Below, one piece after another: positions 15,087 through 23,351 of a stretch of DNA of 64,000 bases. The translations under genes and the position numbers were made by a program. Source of the stretch: Micromonospora kangleipakensis (lineage in GTDB: Bacteria; Actinomycetota; Actinomycetes; Mycobacteriales; Micromonosporaceae); NCBI RefSeq assembly GCF_004217615.1, contig NZ_SHLD01000001.1, positions 5,022,001 to 5,086,000 on the forward strand, given 5' to 3'. A model generated the notes under the pieces. The model was not told where the DNA came from. It ran no database searches and was given only the letters and a program-made list of their open reading frames with translations. Position 1 is the stretch's first letter. Each line of letters begins with the position of its first letter.

Positions 15087-17615
15087 ATGCTTCTCGAAGT
15101 CGGGCCGGCGCCGTTCGTCCGCGCCCTCGCCCGCCACGGTGATCGGCCGGCAGTGATCACCGCCGAGACCCGGCTCAGCTACGCCGCGCTGGCCGAGCGG
15201 GTGGCCGCGCTGGCCGGGCGGCTCGGCACCACCCGGCGCCTGGTCCTGCTCGCCGGGGCGAACCGGCTCGACGAGCTGGTCGCGTACCTGGCGGCGCTGG
15301 CCGCCGGGCACCCGTTGCTGCTGGTGCCCGGCGACAACGACCTCGCGACCGCCGAGCTGACCCGGGCGTACGACCCGGACGTGGTGATCCGCCGGGTCGG
15401 TGGCGAGCTGCGGGTGCAGGAGCGGCGCCCGACCAGCCGGCACGAGCTGCACCCCGACCTGGCGCTGCTGCTCAGCACCTCCGGCTCCACCGGCTCGCCC
15501 AAGCTGGTCCGGCTGTCGTCGGCGAACCTCCAGGCCAACGCCGAGGCCATCGCGAGCTACCTGGACATCCGGGACACCGACCGGGCGGCGACCACCCTGC
15601 CGCTGCACTACTGCTACGGGCTCTCCGTGGTCAACAGCCACCTGCTGCGGGGCGCCGCGCTGGTCCTGACCGACCTGTCGGTCGCCGACACCTGCTTCTG
15701 GGACCTCTTCCGGGCCGCCCAGGGCACCACCCTGGCCGGGGTGCCGTACACCTTCGACCTGCTGGACCGGGTCGGCTTCGACCGGATGCGGCTGCCGCAC
15801 CTGCGCTACCTCACTCAGGCCGGCGGGCGGCTCGACCCCGAGCGGGTGGCCCGCTACGCCGACCTCGGCCGCCGCCGGGGCTGGCGGCTCTTCGTCATGT
15901 ACGGACAGACCGAGGCGACGGCCCGGATGGCGTACCTGCCGCCGGAGCTGGCCGAGAGCCGACCCGAGGCGATCGGCGTGCCCGTGCCCGGTGGCGCGTT
16001 CCGACTGCGTCCACTGCCCGACTGGCCCGCACCGGACACCGGGGAGCTGGTCTACTCCGGACCCAACGTGATGCTCGGCTACGCCGAGTCGCCCGCCGAC
16101 CTCGCCCTCGGCCGCACCGTCGAGGAGCTGCGCACCGGGGACGTGGCCCGGCGCGGGCCGGACGGGCTCTACGAGATCGTCGGACGGGCCGGCGGGTTCG
16201 CGAAGATCTTCGGGCTCCGGGTGGACCCGCACCGCGTCGAGGCGCACCTGCGGCGCGACGGCTTCGAGGCGTACTGCGCCGGTACGGACCGGGAGCTGGT
16301 CGTCGCCGCGACGGGCGGCCCGGACCCGGAGCGGGTGCGGCGGTCGGCCGCCGCCGCGGCCGGGTTACCGGCCCGTGCGGTACGGGTGCACGTCCTGGCC
16401 GAGCTGCCCCGGCTGACCAGCGGCAAGCCCGACTACCGGGCGGTCCGAGGGCTGCCGCCCACGCCGGCGCCGGCCGTCGTGCCGGCCAGCGGTGACGCCG
16501 ACCGGCTCCGCCGGCTCTACGCCGAGCTGCTCGACCGGCCCGACGTCACCCCGGACGACACCTTCGTGGGCCTCGGCGGCGACTCGCTGTCCTACGTGGA
16601 GATGTCGGTACGCCTCGAGGAACTCCTCGGCGACCTGCCCGCCGACTGGCACACCACCGCCATCCGCGACCTCGCCCGGCCAGCGCCCCCACCCCCGACC
16701 CGACGGCGGGTGCTGGAGACCAGCGTGGCGCTGCGCGCCCTGGCCATCGTCGTCATCGTCGGGTCGCACATCCCGCTCTTCACCGTCAAGGGGGGCGCCC
16801 ACCTGCTGCTCGCCGTCGCCGGGTTCAACTTCGCCCGGTTCCAACTCACCGACGCGCCACGGCGGGAGCGGCTGCGCGGCGCCGGGCGCGCCATCGGCCG
16901 CGTCGTGCTGCCCTCGGTGGCCTGGATCGCCGTCGCCGGCGCGGTCACCGGCGACTACACCCTGACCAACGTGCTGCTGCTCAACAGCGTTCTCGGCCCG
17001 CACGACGGGCCGACCGCGTGGCAGTTCTGGTTCATCGAGGCCCTGGTGTACATCCTCGTCGCGGTCGCCGCGCTACTGGCCGTGCCGGCGGTGGACCGGG
17101 CCGAGCGGCGGTATCCGTTCGGCCTGCCGCTGGCCCTGGCCGCCCTCGGCCTGGTCACCCGCTACGACCTGCCCGGTCTCGCCGCGCTCGGGCATGTGCC
17201 GGACGCCGTGGTGATGTGCTGGCTCTTCGCGCTCGGCTGGGCCGCCGCCCGGGCCACCCGGACCGCCCAGCGCCTGGTGGTGACCGCCGCCGCGCTGGCC
17301 ACCGTGCCCGGCCTGTTCGGGGAGCCGTTCCGGGAGGCGTTCATCGTCGCCGGCTTCACGCTGCTGGTCTGGGTGCCGCGGCTGCCGAGCCGGCCCGCCC
17401 TCAACCGGGCGGCCGCCACGCTCGCCGGCAGCTCGCTCTTCATCTACCTGACCCACTGGCAGGTGATGCCGATCGTCGGGCCGTGGTCGCGCGCCCTGGC
17501 CCTGGTCGTGTCGCTCGCCGTCGGGATCGGCTGCGCCGCAGGCGTCCGGGCGCTGGTCCGACGGGTGCCGCGACCCGTGCGGATGCGGACCCGGCCGCGC
17601 GCGGTCACGCCCTGA
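15087..17615 (+). CDS. Iron-regulated AMP-ligase / carrier protein / membrane acyltransferase-3 fusion
   Basis: An 842-aa three-part protein. Residues 1-455 form an ANL adenylating enzyme (phosphate loop STSGSTGSPK at 130-139, YGQTEAT at 272-278, GD at 351-352, C-terminal lysine in SGKPDY near 447). Residues about 470-535 are a phosphopantetheine carrier with attachment Ser500 in LGGDSLS. From 545 to the end runs a polytopic acyltransferase-3-like membrane domain of about ten helices. The likely logic is activation of a carboxylic acid, thioester loading and transfer to an acceptor at the membrane. There is no Shine-Dalgarno. The ATG lies seven bases from a -10 overlapped by an iron box, so it is iron-repressed and divergent from the iron importer. 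A role in a siderophore or iron-stress lipid is inferred, not shown. Its 3' end overlaps the lipid kinase gene by 11 bp. Confidence 0.85.
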   Translation: MLLEVGPAPFVRALARHGDRPAVITAETRLSYAALAERVAALAGRLGTTRRLVLLAGANRLDELVAYLAALAAGHPLLLVPGDNDLATAELTRAYDPDVVIRRVGGELRVQERRPTSRHELHPDLALLLSTSGSTGSPKLVRLSSANLQANAEAIASYLDIRDTDRAATTLPLHYCYGLSVVNSHLLRGAALVLTDLSVADTCFWDLFRAAQGTTLAGVPYTFDLLDRVGFDRMRLPHLRYLTQAGGRLDPERVARYADLGRRRGWRLFVMYGQTEATARMAYLPPELAESRPEAIGVPVPGGAFRLRPLPDWPAPDTGELVYSGPNVMLGYAESPADLALGRTVEELRTGDVARRGPDGLYEIVGRAGGFAKIFGLRVDPHRVEAHLRRDGFEAYCAGTDRELVVAATGGPDPERVRRSAAAAAGLPARAVRVHVLAELPRLTSGKPDYRAVRGLPPTPAPAVVPASGDADRLRRLYAELLDRPDVTPDDTFVGLGGDSLSYVEMSVRLEELLGDLPADWHTTAIRDLARPAPPPPTRRRVLETSVALRALAIVVIVGSHIPLFTVKGGAHLLLAVAGFNFARFQLTDAPRRERLRGAGRAIGRVVLPSVAWIAVAGAVTGDYTLTNVLLLNSVLGPHDGPTAWQFWFIEALVYILVAVAALLAVPAVDRAERRYPFGLPLALAALGLVTRYDLPGLAALGHVPDAVVMCWLFALGWAAARATRTAQRLVVTAAALATVPGLFGEPFREAFIVAGFTLLVWVPRLPSRPALNRAAATLAGSSLFIYLTHWQVMPIVGPWSRALALVVSLAVGIGCAAGVRALVRRVPRPVRMRTRPRAVTP

Positions 17616-18552
17616 CCGCCGGCGGCGGGTCGGGGCAGCAGACCGTCAGAGCGCCCGGGACGACCTTCACCTTCAGCCGCTTCGCCGTGGTCCGGGCGCC
17701 GCCGTCCAGCTCGTACGTCTTCGGCGTCGCGAAGCGGACCGTCACCTTGCGGCCGCGGGTGATCCGCACGAACGGCGAGTCCTCGGAACGCCCGGCCGCC
17801 ATCCGGCCCAGGGTGCGGGCCCAGTCGACGGCGCCGCTGGCGGTGGAGACCCCGACCTCCAGCGCGCCGTCGTCGGGACGGGCGTCGTCGAAGGCCGGGA
17901 TGCCGCCGGTGATCGTGCCGACGTTGCCGAAGAGCACGCAGCTCGCCTCGCCGTCGAACCAGTCGGCGCCGTCGACCCGGATGCGGGTGCGCACCAGCTC
18001 GCCGCGGACGTGCCGCAGCCCGGTCCAGACGTACGCCACCCGGCCGAGCCGGCCCTTGAGCTTGCGGTCGGCCTCCCGGATCAGGTCCCCGTCGAAGCCG
18101 GCGCCCGCCATCACCGCGAAGTGTTCGCCGTTGAGCCGGCCGAGGTCGAGCGTGCGGCGTCGGCCGTGCAGCGCGATCCGGACCGCCTCCGGCAGGTCGG
18201 CGGGGATGCCGAGATTGGTGGCGAAGAGGTTGGCCGTGCCGGCGGGCAGGATGCCCATCGGGACGTCCGTGCCGGCCAGGGTGTCGGCGCAGCGCTGCAC
18301 CATGCCGTCGCCGCCCCAGACCAGGAGCAGGTCGGCGCCCTTCTTCAGCGCCTTGCGCACCCGCTTCGGCGCCTTGCGGCTCTTCGGCACCTCGTACCAG
18401 AGGAGCCGCCCGACGCCGGCGGCGACCAGGCTGGCCCGCAGCTCGTCCAGGCCGCCGCCGAGGGTCTTCTTCCGGTGGGCGACGACCGCGACGGTGCCCA
18501 CCGACGGGGCGGCCGGGGCGGTGGCGGTGCTGTCGACCGTGCTGGTGCTCAT
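17605..18552 (-). CDS. Diacylglycerol/lipid kinase family protein
   Basis: A 315-aa DAGK catalytic-domain protein. VAVVAHRKKTLGGG opens the fold, VWGGDGMVQR is the nucleotide-binding GGDG motif, and LPAGTANLFATNL and MAGAGFDGDLI are family hallmarks. YegS/BmrU-like enzymes phosphorylate diacylglycerol or other lipids at the inner membrane face. The long open frame upstream is a shadow. The start is placed at ATG 18552, shortly before the domain. The gene converges on the ligase fusion and overlaps its end by 11 bp. No terminator lies between them. Confidence 0.88.
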   Translation of the reverse strand: MSTSTVDSTATAPAAPSVGTVAVVAHRKKTLGGGLDELRASLVAAGVGRLLWYEVPKSRKAPKRVRKALKKGADLLLVWGGDGMVQRCADTLAGTDVPMGILPAGTANLFATNLGIPADLPEAVRIALHGRRRTLDLGRLNGEHFAVMAGAGFDGDLIREADRKLKGRLGRVAYVWTGLRHVRGELVRTRIRVDGADWFDGEASCVLFGNVGTITGGIPAFDDARPDDGALEVGVSTASGAVDWARTLGRMAAGRSEDSPFVRITRGRKVTVRFATPKTYELDGGARTTAKRLKVKVVPGALTVCCPDPPPAVRA

Positions 18553-18705
18553 GGCCGCCGAGGTACCCAGGCCGCCGGAATTCCACTCCTGCCCGCTCGC
18601 GACGCGCCCGATTCCGATCAGCCGCACTCTGTGATCGGGCGAGCGCCTTCGGTACAGTACGGGCGTTGACCCCGGCGCTGACCGGGGTTCGGAGAGGTGT
18701 CGGGG

Positions 18706-19731
18706 ATGACGCGACGCGGCGAGCGGCTGACGCGGGTCGCCCTGCGTCTCGGCCTCCTGCTCGCCGGGGTGAGCGGCGCGTGGACCGCCTACGACGCGGT
18801 CACCGGCGACGCCGCGTACGCCGCCGAACCGACGCCCACCGTGACGGTCATCGGGACGGTCGACCTCCTCCAGGGCCTCCTGACCGACGGCCTGCCGGCG
18901 ACACCCACGGCGGACCCGTCCGGCACCGCCGCGCCCTCGACCGAGACCGGCGAAGCGACCCCGGACACCCCACCGCCGGCCGCCTCGACCCAGCCCACGT
19001 CGCCGCCCCCGGCCCCGCCGCAGCGCACCACGGGGGACGCCCCGCCGCAGCGCACCGCGCGGGACATCCCGCCGCACCGCACCGCGTGGCACACCCCGCC
19101 GCACCGCACCGCGCGGGACACCGCGCCGTACCGCCGGCCGGCGGCCGCACCGGCCCGCCCGGGCCCGACGTCCCACCGCGCGACGAAATCCCCGCCCCCG
19201 ACCGGCGGCCCCAGCCGGGCCAGACCGGCGAAGCCGGCCGCCACCGCTCCGCGTCCGGTCACCGCGAAGGTGGTCAAGCCGGGGCTCAGGCCCCGCAAAC
19301 CGGTGCGGGGAAGCGCGAAGCCGCCGGCCGGTCCACCGGACCAGGCCGGCGCCCCGGCCGAGAACGCTCCACCGCCGGGCCGGGCAGCACCGGCCGCCAC
19401 GACGCCGGAGCACGCCGACCGCACGCCGGGCGCCGACGTCGCCCCGTCGCGGCCGGACGCCGCGGTGCGCCAGTGGTCACCGTTGGAGGCGGACACCCCG
19501 CTCGGCCGCCTCGCACACCCGCTCCGGTCTGACGCCGATTACCTGCCGCCCGGGCCCGGGCCTGTTCCCGTGCCGAGCAGCGCCGGTTCGTCCGGCGCCG
19601 CGCACAGCGACGTCGCCGAGGGGTCGGCGGCGGCCTGGACGCCTCCCGCCGTACGGGGACAGCGTTGCCGCCCGGACCACCCGGCCGGCCTCTCCTCCCG
19701 ATCGCCCCGGCCGGGGACCAGACCCGCCTGA
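18706..19731 (+). CDS. Proline/alanine-rich exported protein of unknown function
   Basis: A 341-aa protein. The start is ATG 18706, preceded by GGAGAGG at 18691-18697; an in-frame GTG at 18697 lies inside that Shine-Dalgarno. Residues about 10-42 look like a signal peptide or anchor ending AAYAAEP. The rest is low-complexity Pro/Ala/Thr/Arg text with four 9-residue tandem repeats (PPxRTxxDx type, encoded at 19015-19122) and several RP/KP-rich stretches, as in cell-wall-spanning linkers. No catalytic domain is visible. A 7-bp hairpin (ACCCCGG/CCGGGGT) lies in the leader. The function is unknown and a surface or wall-associated role is inferred. Confidence 0.6.
   Translation: MTRRGERLTRVALRLGLLLAGVSGAWTAYDAVTGDAAYAAEPTPTVTVIGTVDLLQGLLTDGLPATPTADPSGTAAPSTETGEATPDTPPPAASTQPTSPPPAPPQRTTGDAPPQRTARDIPPHRTAWHTPPHRTARDTAPYRRPAAAPARPGPTSHRATKSPPPTGGPSRARPAKPAATAPRPVTAKVVKPGLRPRKPVRGSAKPPAGPPDQAGAPAENAPPPGRAAPAATTPEHADRTPGADVAPSRPDAAVRQWSPLEADTPLGRLAHPLRSDADYLPPGPGPVPVPSSAGSSGAAHSDVAEGSAAAWTPPAVRGQRCRPDHPAGLSSRSPRPGTRPA
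19015..19122 (+). repeat. Four 27-bp tandem repeats in the Pro-rich gene
   Basis: Four consecutive 27-bp units beginning CCGCCGCA encode PPQRTTGDA, PPQRTARDI, PPHRTAWHT and PPHRTARDT. A degenerate fifth unit follows. The repeats preserve frame. Confidence 0.8.
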
Positions 19732-19899
19732 ACACCGACCGCCGGAGTGCGCCTGACGGCCGCTCCGGCCAGTCGTGTCGATCAGTGCCCCGACGGCCCC
19801 AGCGGCCCCGTGGCCGACCCGTGGACCGGCGCGCCGGGTGCGCGACGCCGGGTCGGCGCCACCTCCGATCGTGATCGTGAGCAGGAGCAGGAGCTCTCC

Positions 19900-20589
19900 A
19901 TGCCCGTGAGAACATCCGTCGTCCGTGCCGGATGGCGCGACATCGACCGGATCGTCGATCTCATCACCGACACGCTCTCCCCCACCCCCCTCGGCGCCTG
20001 GCTCGTCCCGGACGAGCCGTGCCGATCCGGCGTGCTGGCCGCCGTGGCCCGCATCTGGACGGAACACGCGCTGCTCTTCGGCGACGCGTTCCTCCTCCAG
20101 GGCGGCACCGCCGCCACCGTCTGGTTCCACCGCTACCGGCCGATCCCGGCGCCGGCCGGGTACGGCGAACGCCTGGGGGCCGCGTGTGGCCCCCACCGCG
20201 ACCGCTTCCTCCTCCTCGTTCGCGCCCTCGCCACGCGCCGTCCCGTCGAGGCCCACAACCATCTGGCGTTCCTGGCCGCCCCCGGCCCCGACCGGCCGAA
20301 CCGGGCCGCCGCCGTGCTCGCCGGCAGCCAGCGGTGGATGGACACGCTGAGCCTGCCGACCTACGCGGAGGTGTTCACCACGGCCGACCGGGACCTGCAC
20401 CACCGGCACGGGTACACCAGCCGCGAGGTCATCCGGCTGCCGGGCGGCGGGACCGCGCACCCGATGTGGCGGCTGTCCCCGTTCCGGGCCGGCGGCCGGA
20501 TGAGCGGCAACGCCGCCGCGCGGTGGGCCGCCCGCCCCTCGCCCGTCCGGGTGCGCAACGACCGCGTGAGCGGGTACGTCCACCCGTGA
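19900..20589 (+). CDS. GNAT-like acetyltransferase family protein
   Basis: A 229-aa soluble protein. The start is ATG 19900, with a GGAG six bases upstream; the longer in-frame ORF from 19747 lacks such support. The opening VVRAGWRDIDRIVDLITDTL resembles the first strand and helix of GNAT domains, and HLAFLAAPGPDRPNRAAAVLAGSQRWMD and LPTYAEVFTTADRDLHHRHGYTSREV match the acetyl-CoA-binding helix and the late strand (Y and HGY motifs) of the family. The acceptor is unknown. The C-terminal 40 residues are basic. A hairpin terminator follows at 20624-20659. Confidence 0.65.
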   Translation: MPVRTSVVRAGWRDIDRIVDLITDTLSPTPLGAWLVPDEPCRSGVLAAVARIWTEHALLFGDAFLLQGGTAATVWFHRYRPIPAPAGYGERLGAACGPHRDRFLLLVRALATRRPVEAHNHLAFLAAPGPDRPNRAAAVLAGSQRWMDTLSLPTYAEVFTTADRDLHHRHGYTSREVIRLPGGGTAHPMWRLSPFRAGGRMSGNAAARWAARPSPVRVRNDRVSGYVHP

Positions 20590-20963
20590 CCTGCCGGCGC
20601 GGCTGACGGCCCCGGCCCGGACGGACCGGGGCGGCCCCCCACGAGGGACCGCCCCGGTCGATTGCCGCTCGGCGCGGCGGCGGGTTCGCGCACGTCACCA
20701 ACTCCAAGGCCGGCTCCATTCCTGGCGCTGCCGCCGTCGACGGTGGCGCGGCTGCGGCAGCGCCGACTCGCCCTGCTCGCCCGCCCGCTCGAACGCGATC
20801 ACGGTCGGTGCGCCCGCGACCACGCCGCGCACTGCGCACCGCAACGGTGCGGTTACCCCCGCCGGACCACCCGGGCTGACCCGGGGTCCGGCACCCGGGA
20901 GCTCGCCCGACCTGGTGTAATCGGGCACACGCAAGATTCGTCGGATCGGGCGGAGGGTATCGG
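20590..20963. other. Intergenic region, 374 bp
   Basis: It holds the terminator at 20624-20659 and, at its right end, TGTAAT (20916-20921), a plausible -10 for the penicillin-binding protein gene, then GGAGGG before its GTG. I see no ORF with convincing coding character and no RNA gene. Confidence 0.5.
20624..20659 (+). terminator. Terminator after the GNAT-like gene
   Basis: An 11-bp perfect stem GACCGGGGCGG/CCGCCCCGGTC with a 14-nt loop begins 35 nt after the stop codon. Confidence 0.7.
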
Positions 20964-23300
20964 GTGCGGGTGCTTCCCACCGGTGACAACTACAACGCCG
21001 CCGACGGTTCCGGAGCGCGGGTCGCCCCCGCGGGACGGAAGCGTCGGCGCCACCGCATCCTGATCTTCCTGGCCGTGTTCGCGCTGCTCGGCGGCTCCGG
21101 ACTGGTGGCCGGCGGCTACTACTTCGACAGCGTGCCGACCCCCACCGACCTCAGGCTGCCGGAGTCGACCACGGTCTACTACGCCGACGGTCGCACGAAG
21201 ATGGCGACGCTGGGCGCGGAGAACCGGACGATCGTGCCGTACGACCAGATGAACGACTCCGCCAAGCAGGCGATCGTGGCGGCCGAGGACCGCAGCTTCT
21301 GGACCAACAAGGGCATCGACTTCTCCGGCGTGCTCCGCGCCGCCTGGTCGAACGTGACCGGCGGCCAGCGGCAGGGCGCGTCGACCATCACCCAGCAGTA
21401 CGCGCGGGTCGCCGCCGACCTCAACGGCGTCACCTACTCCCGCAAGCTCCGCGAGGCGGTCATCGCCTGGAAGCTCGACGACAAGTACTCCAAGGAGGAG
21501 ATCCTCGGCTTCTACCTGAACACGGTGCCGTTCGGCCGCGGCGCGTACGGCATCGAGGCGGCCGCGCAGACGTACTTCGGCAAGACGGTGCGCCGGGACG
21601 CGCCGGCGGCCAACCAGCTGACCCCGGCCGAGGCGATGGTGCTCTGCGCGATGGTGAAGCAGCCGGAGGCCGACCCGAACGACCCGGAGGGCTCGCCCGG
21701 CTACGACCCGCGGCGCAACGCGACGGCGAAGCAGAATTCGATCGACCGGTGGAACTACATCCGGGACGGCATGGTGAAGCTGGGCTACCTGTCGGCGCAG
21801 GACGCGGCGAACCTGGCGTATCCCGACGACGTGAAGCCGGTCGACCCGAACGCGGGCCGGTCGGGCCTGGACCGGCCGACCGGCCTGGTGATCAACCACG
21901 TGCTCAGCGAGCTGCGGCAGACCGAGGCGTTCAAGGGCAAGCCGGCCGAGTTCATCCGCGACGGCGGCTTCAAGATCGTCACCACCATCGACAAGCGGGT
22001 CCAGGACGCGGCCGAGGCGGCCGCCGACATCCGGCGCGACAGCGCGCCGGAGGCGGTTCGCGGGCAGCCGAAGAACTGGCAGGCCGCGCTGGTGGCGGTG
22101 GAGCCGGGCACGGGCCGGGTGCTGGGGTACTACGGCGGCAACGACGGCGCGGGCGCCGACTACGCCGGGTGGTACTACGACGAGAACGGGGAGGCCCGCG
22201 GCTTCGGCCAGCACCCGCCGGGCTCGTCGTTCAAGGTCTACGACCTGGCCGCCGCCGTAGGCGACAAGATCTCCGTGAAGCAGCACTTCGACTCGCCGGA
22301 GACGAAGGAGTTCCCGGAGTCGGGCCGCACCAAGGAGAGCCCGGCCGGCCCGATCCGCAACGCCGAACACGCGCCGTGCCAGCCGGACTGCGCCCTGTGG
22401 GAGGCCACGGTCGCCTCGCTCAACGTCACCTACTTCGAGCTGACCGAGAAGCTGGGCACGGCGAAGGTGATCGACATGGCCACCCGGGCCGGCGTCGACT
22501 CGATGTGGGCCGTCGAGAAGGGCAACCCGCGGCCGGAGCGGGTCGAGCTGCGCGGCCAGCCGGCCGAGGAGGTGGCGGGACGCTTCTCCACGGAGGTCGG
22601 TATCGGCCAGTACGGCATTGCCGTGCAGGACCACGCCAACGGGATGGCGACCTTCGCCGCCGGCGGGAAGCGGGCCGAGCAGCACTTCGTCCGGTCGGTC
22701 ACCAAGGGTGACGAGCGCGTCGTCGAGGAGCGGCTGGTGCAGGCCGACGTCGGGCTCGACGAGGAGGCGATCAACCAGCTCAACTGGACGTTGAGCCGGG
22801 TGAAGGCGGCCAAGCTGGACAACGGGTGGGACTCGGCCGGCAAGACCGGGACCTGGCAGGCCGGCCAGAGCACCACCCAGAACGTGCACACCTGGATGGT
22901 CGGCTACACGGGCGCGCTCGCGGCCGCGGTGTGGCTCGGCACCACCGACGGCAAGCCGCTGCGGACCAAGGACGGCAGCTACGAGGTGTACGGGTCCACC
23001 GGGCCGGGGCCGATCTGGCGGCAGTTCATGGAGCAGGCCACCGCCGCGCTCAAGCTCGACCCGGACAAGTACCGGTTCGGCACGCCCGAGTTCCCGGACG
23101 ACACGCCGTCGCCCACCCCCCCGGAGACGCCGAAGCCGACGACCCCGTCACCGACGCCGGCCACCGCGTCACCGACGCCGAGCAAGGTGCCGACCCCCAG
23201 CTCCAGCCCGACCGGCCGGCCCAAGCCGACGACGACCCTGTCGCCCTCGCTGAGCCCGTTGCCGAGCCTGTCGCCGTCCCGCACCAAGGGACCGAGGTGA
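20964..23300 (+). CDS. Class A penicillin-binding protein (transglycosylase/transpeptidase)
   Basis: A 778-aa bifunctional PBP. There is a short basic cytoplasmic tail, one N-terminal membrane anchor (about residues 32-54), then a GT51 glycosyltransferase with AAEDRSFW, GASTITQQYA and the KLREAVIAWKL segment. The transpeptidase domain has SSFK (nucleophile Ser421 with Lys424), SLN at about 485-487 and KTG at about 627. The C-terminal 70 residues are a Pro/Ser/Thr-rich tail, common in actinobacterial PonA-type proteins. It polymerises and cross-links peptidoglycan at the outer membrane face. The GTG start has GGAGGG upstream and a TGTAAT -10-like element about 45 nt before it. A GC palindrome follows the stop. 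Confidence 0.93.
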   Translation: MRVLPTGDNYNAADGSGARVAPAGRKRRRHRILIFLAVFALLGGSGLVAGGYYFDSVPTPTDLRLPESTTVYYADGRTKMATLGAENRTIVPYDQMNDSAKQAIVAAEDRSFWTNKGIDFSGVLRAAWSNVTGGQRQGASTITQQYARVAADLNGVTYSRKLREAVIAWKLDDKYSKEEILGFYLNTVPFGRGAYGIEAAAQTYFGKTVRRDAPAANQLTPAEAMVLCAMVKQPEADPNDPEGSPGYDPRRNATAKQNSIDRWNYIRDGMVKLGYLSAQDAANLAYPDDVKPVDPNAGRSGLDRPTGLVINHVLSELRQTEAFKGKPAEFIRDGGFKIVTTIDKRVQDAAEAAADIRRDSAPEAVRGQPKNWQAALVAVEPGTGRVLGYYGGNDGAGADYAGWYYDENGEARGFGQHPPGSSFKVYDLAAAVGDKISVKQHFDSPETKEFPESGRTKESPAGPIRNAEHAPCQPDCALWEATVASLNVTYFELTEKLGTAKVIDMATRAGVDSMWAVEKGNPRPERVELRGQPAEEVAGRFSTEVGIGQYGIAVQDHANGMATFAAGGKRAEQHFVRSVTKGDERVVEERLVQADVGLDEEAINQLNWTLSRVKAAKLDNGWDSAGKTGTWQAGQSTTQNVHTWMVGYTGALAAAVWLGTTDGKPLRTKDGSYEVYGSTGPGPIWRQFMEQATAALKLDPDKYRFGTPEFPDDTPSPTPPETPKPTTPSPTPATASPTPSKVPTPSSSPTGRPKPTTTLSPSLSPLPSLSPSRTKGPR

Positions 23301-23308
23301 CGGTGGGT

Positions 23309-23335
23309 GGCCGCCGCCGCCCGGCGGCGGCGGCC
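23309..23335 (+). terminator. GC palindrome after the PBP gene
   Basis: A 13-bp palindromic pair (23309-23321 with 23323-23335) of GCC/GGC triplets can fold to a very stable stem directly after the PBP stop. It supports starting the next gene at 23352 rather than at the GTG 23307. Confidence 0.55.
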
Positions 23336-23339
23336 GGCG

Positions 23340-23351
23340 AATAATCGGCTC
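23340..23351 (+). promoter_or_regulatory. -10 element of a leaderless promoter
   Basis: AATAAT (five of six bases of TATAAT) sits six bases before the GTG at 23352, in an otherwise GC-only segment, with no Shine-Dalgarno. The spacing fits transcription starting at the start codon. Confidence 0.5.

Noticed and set aside
18801..19150. CRISPR-like short repeats
   Set aside because: The 27-bp units are contiguous, in frame and encode a Pro-rich peptide repeat; there are no spacers.
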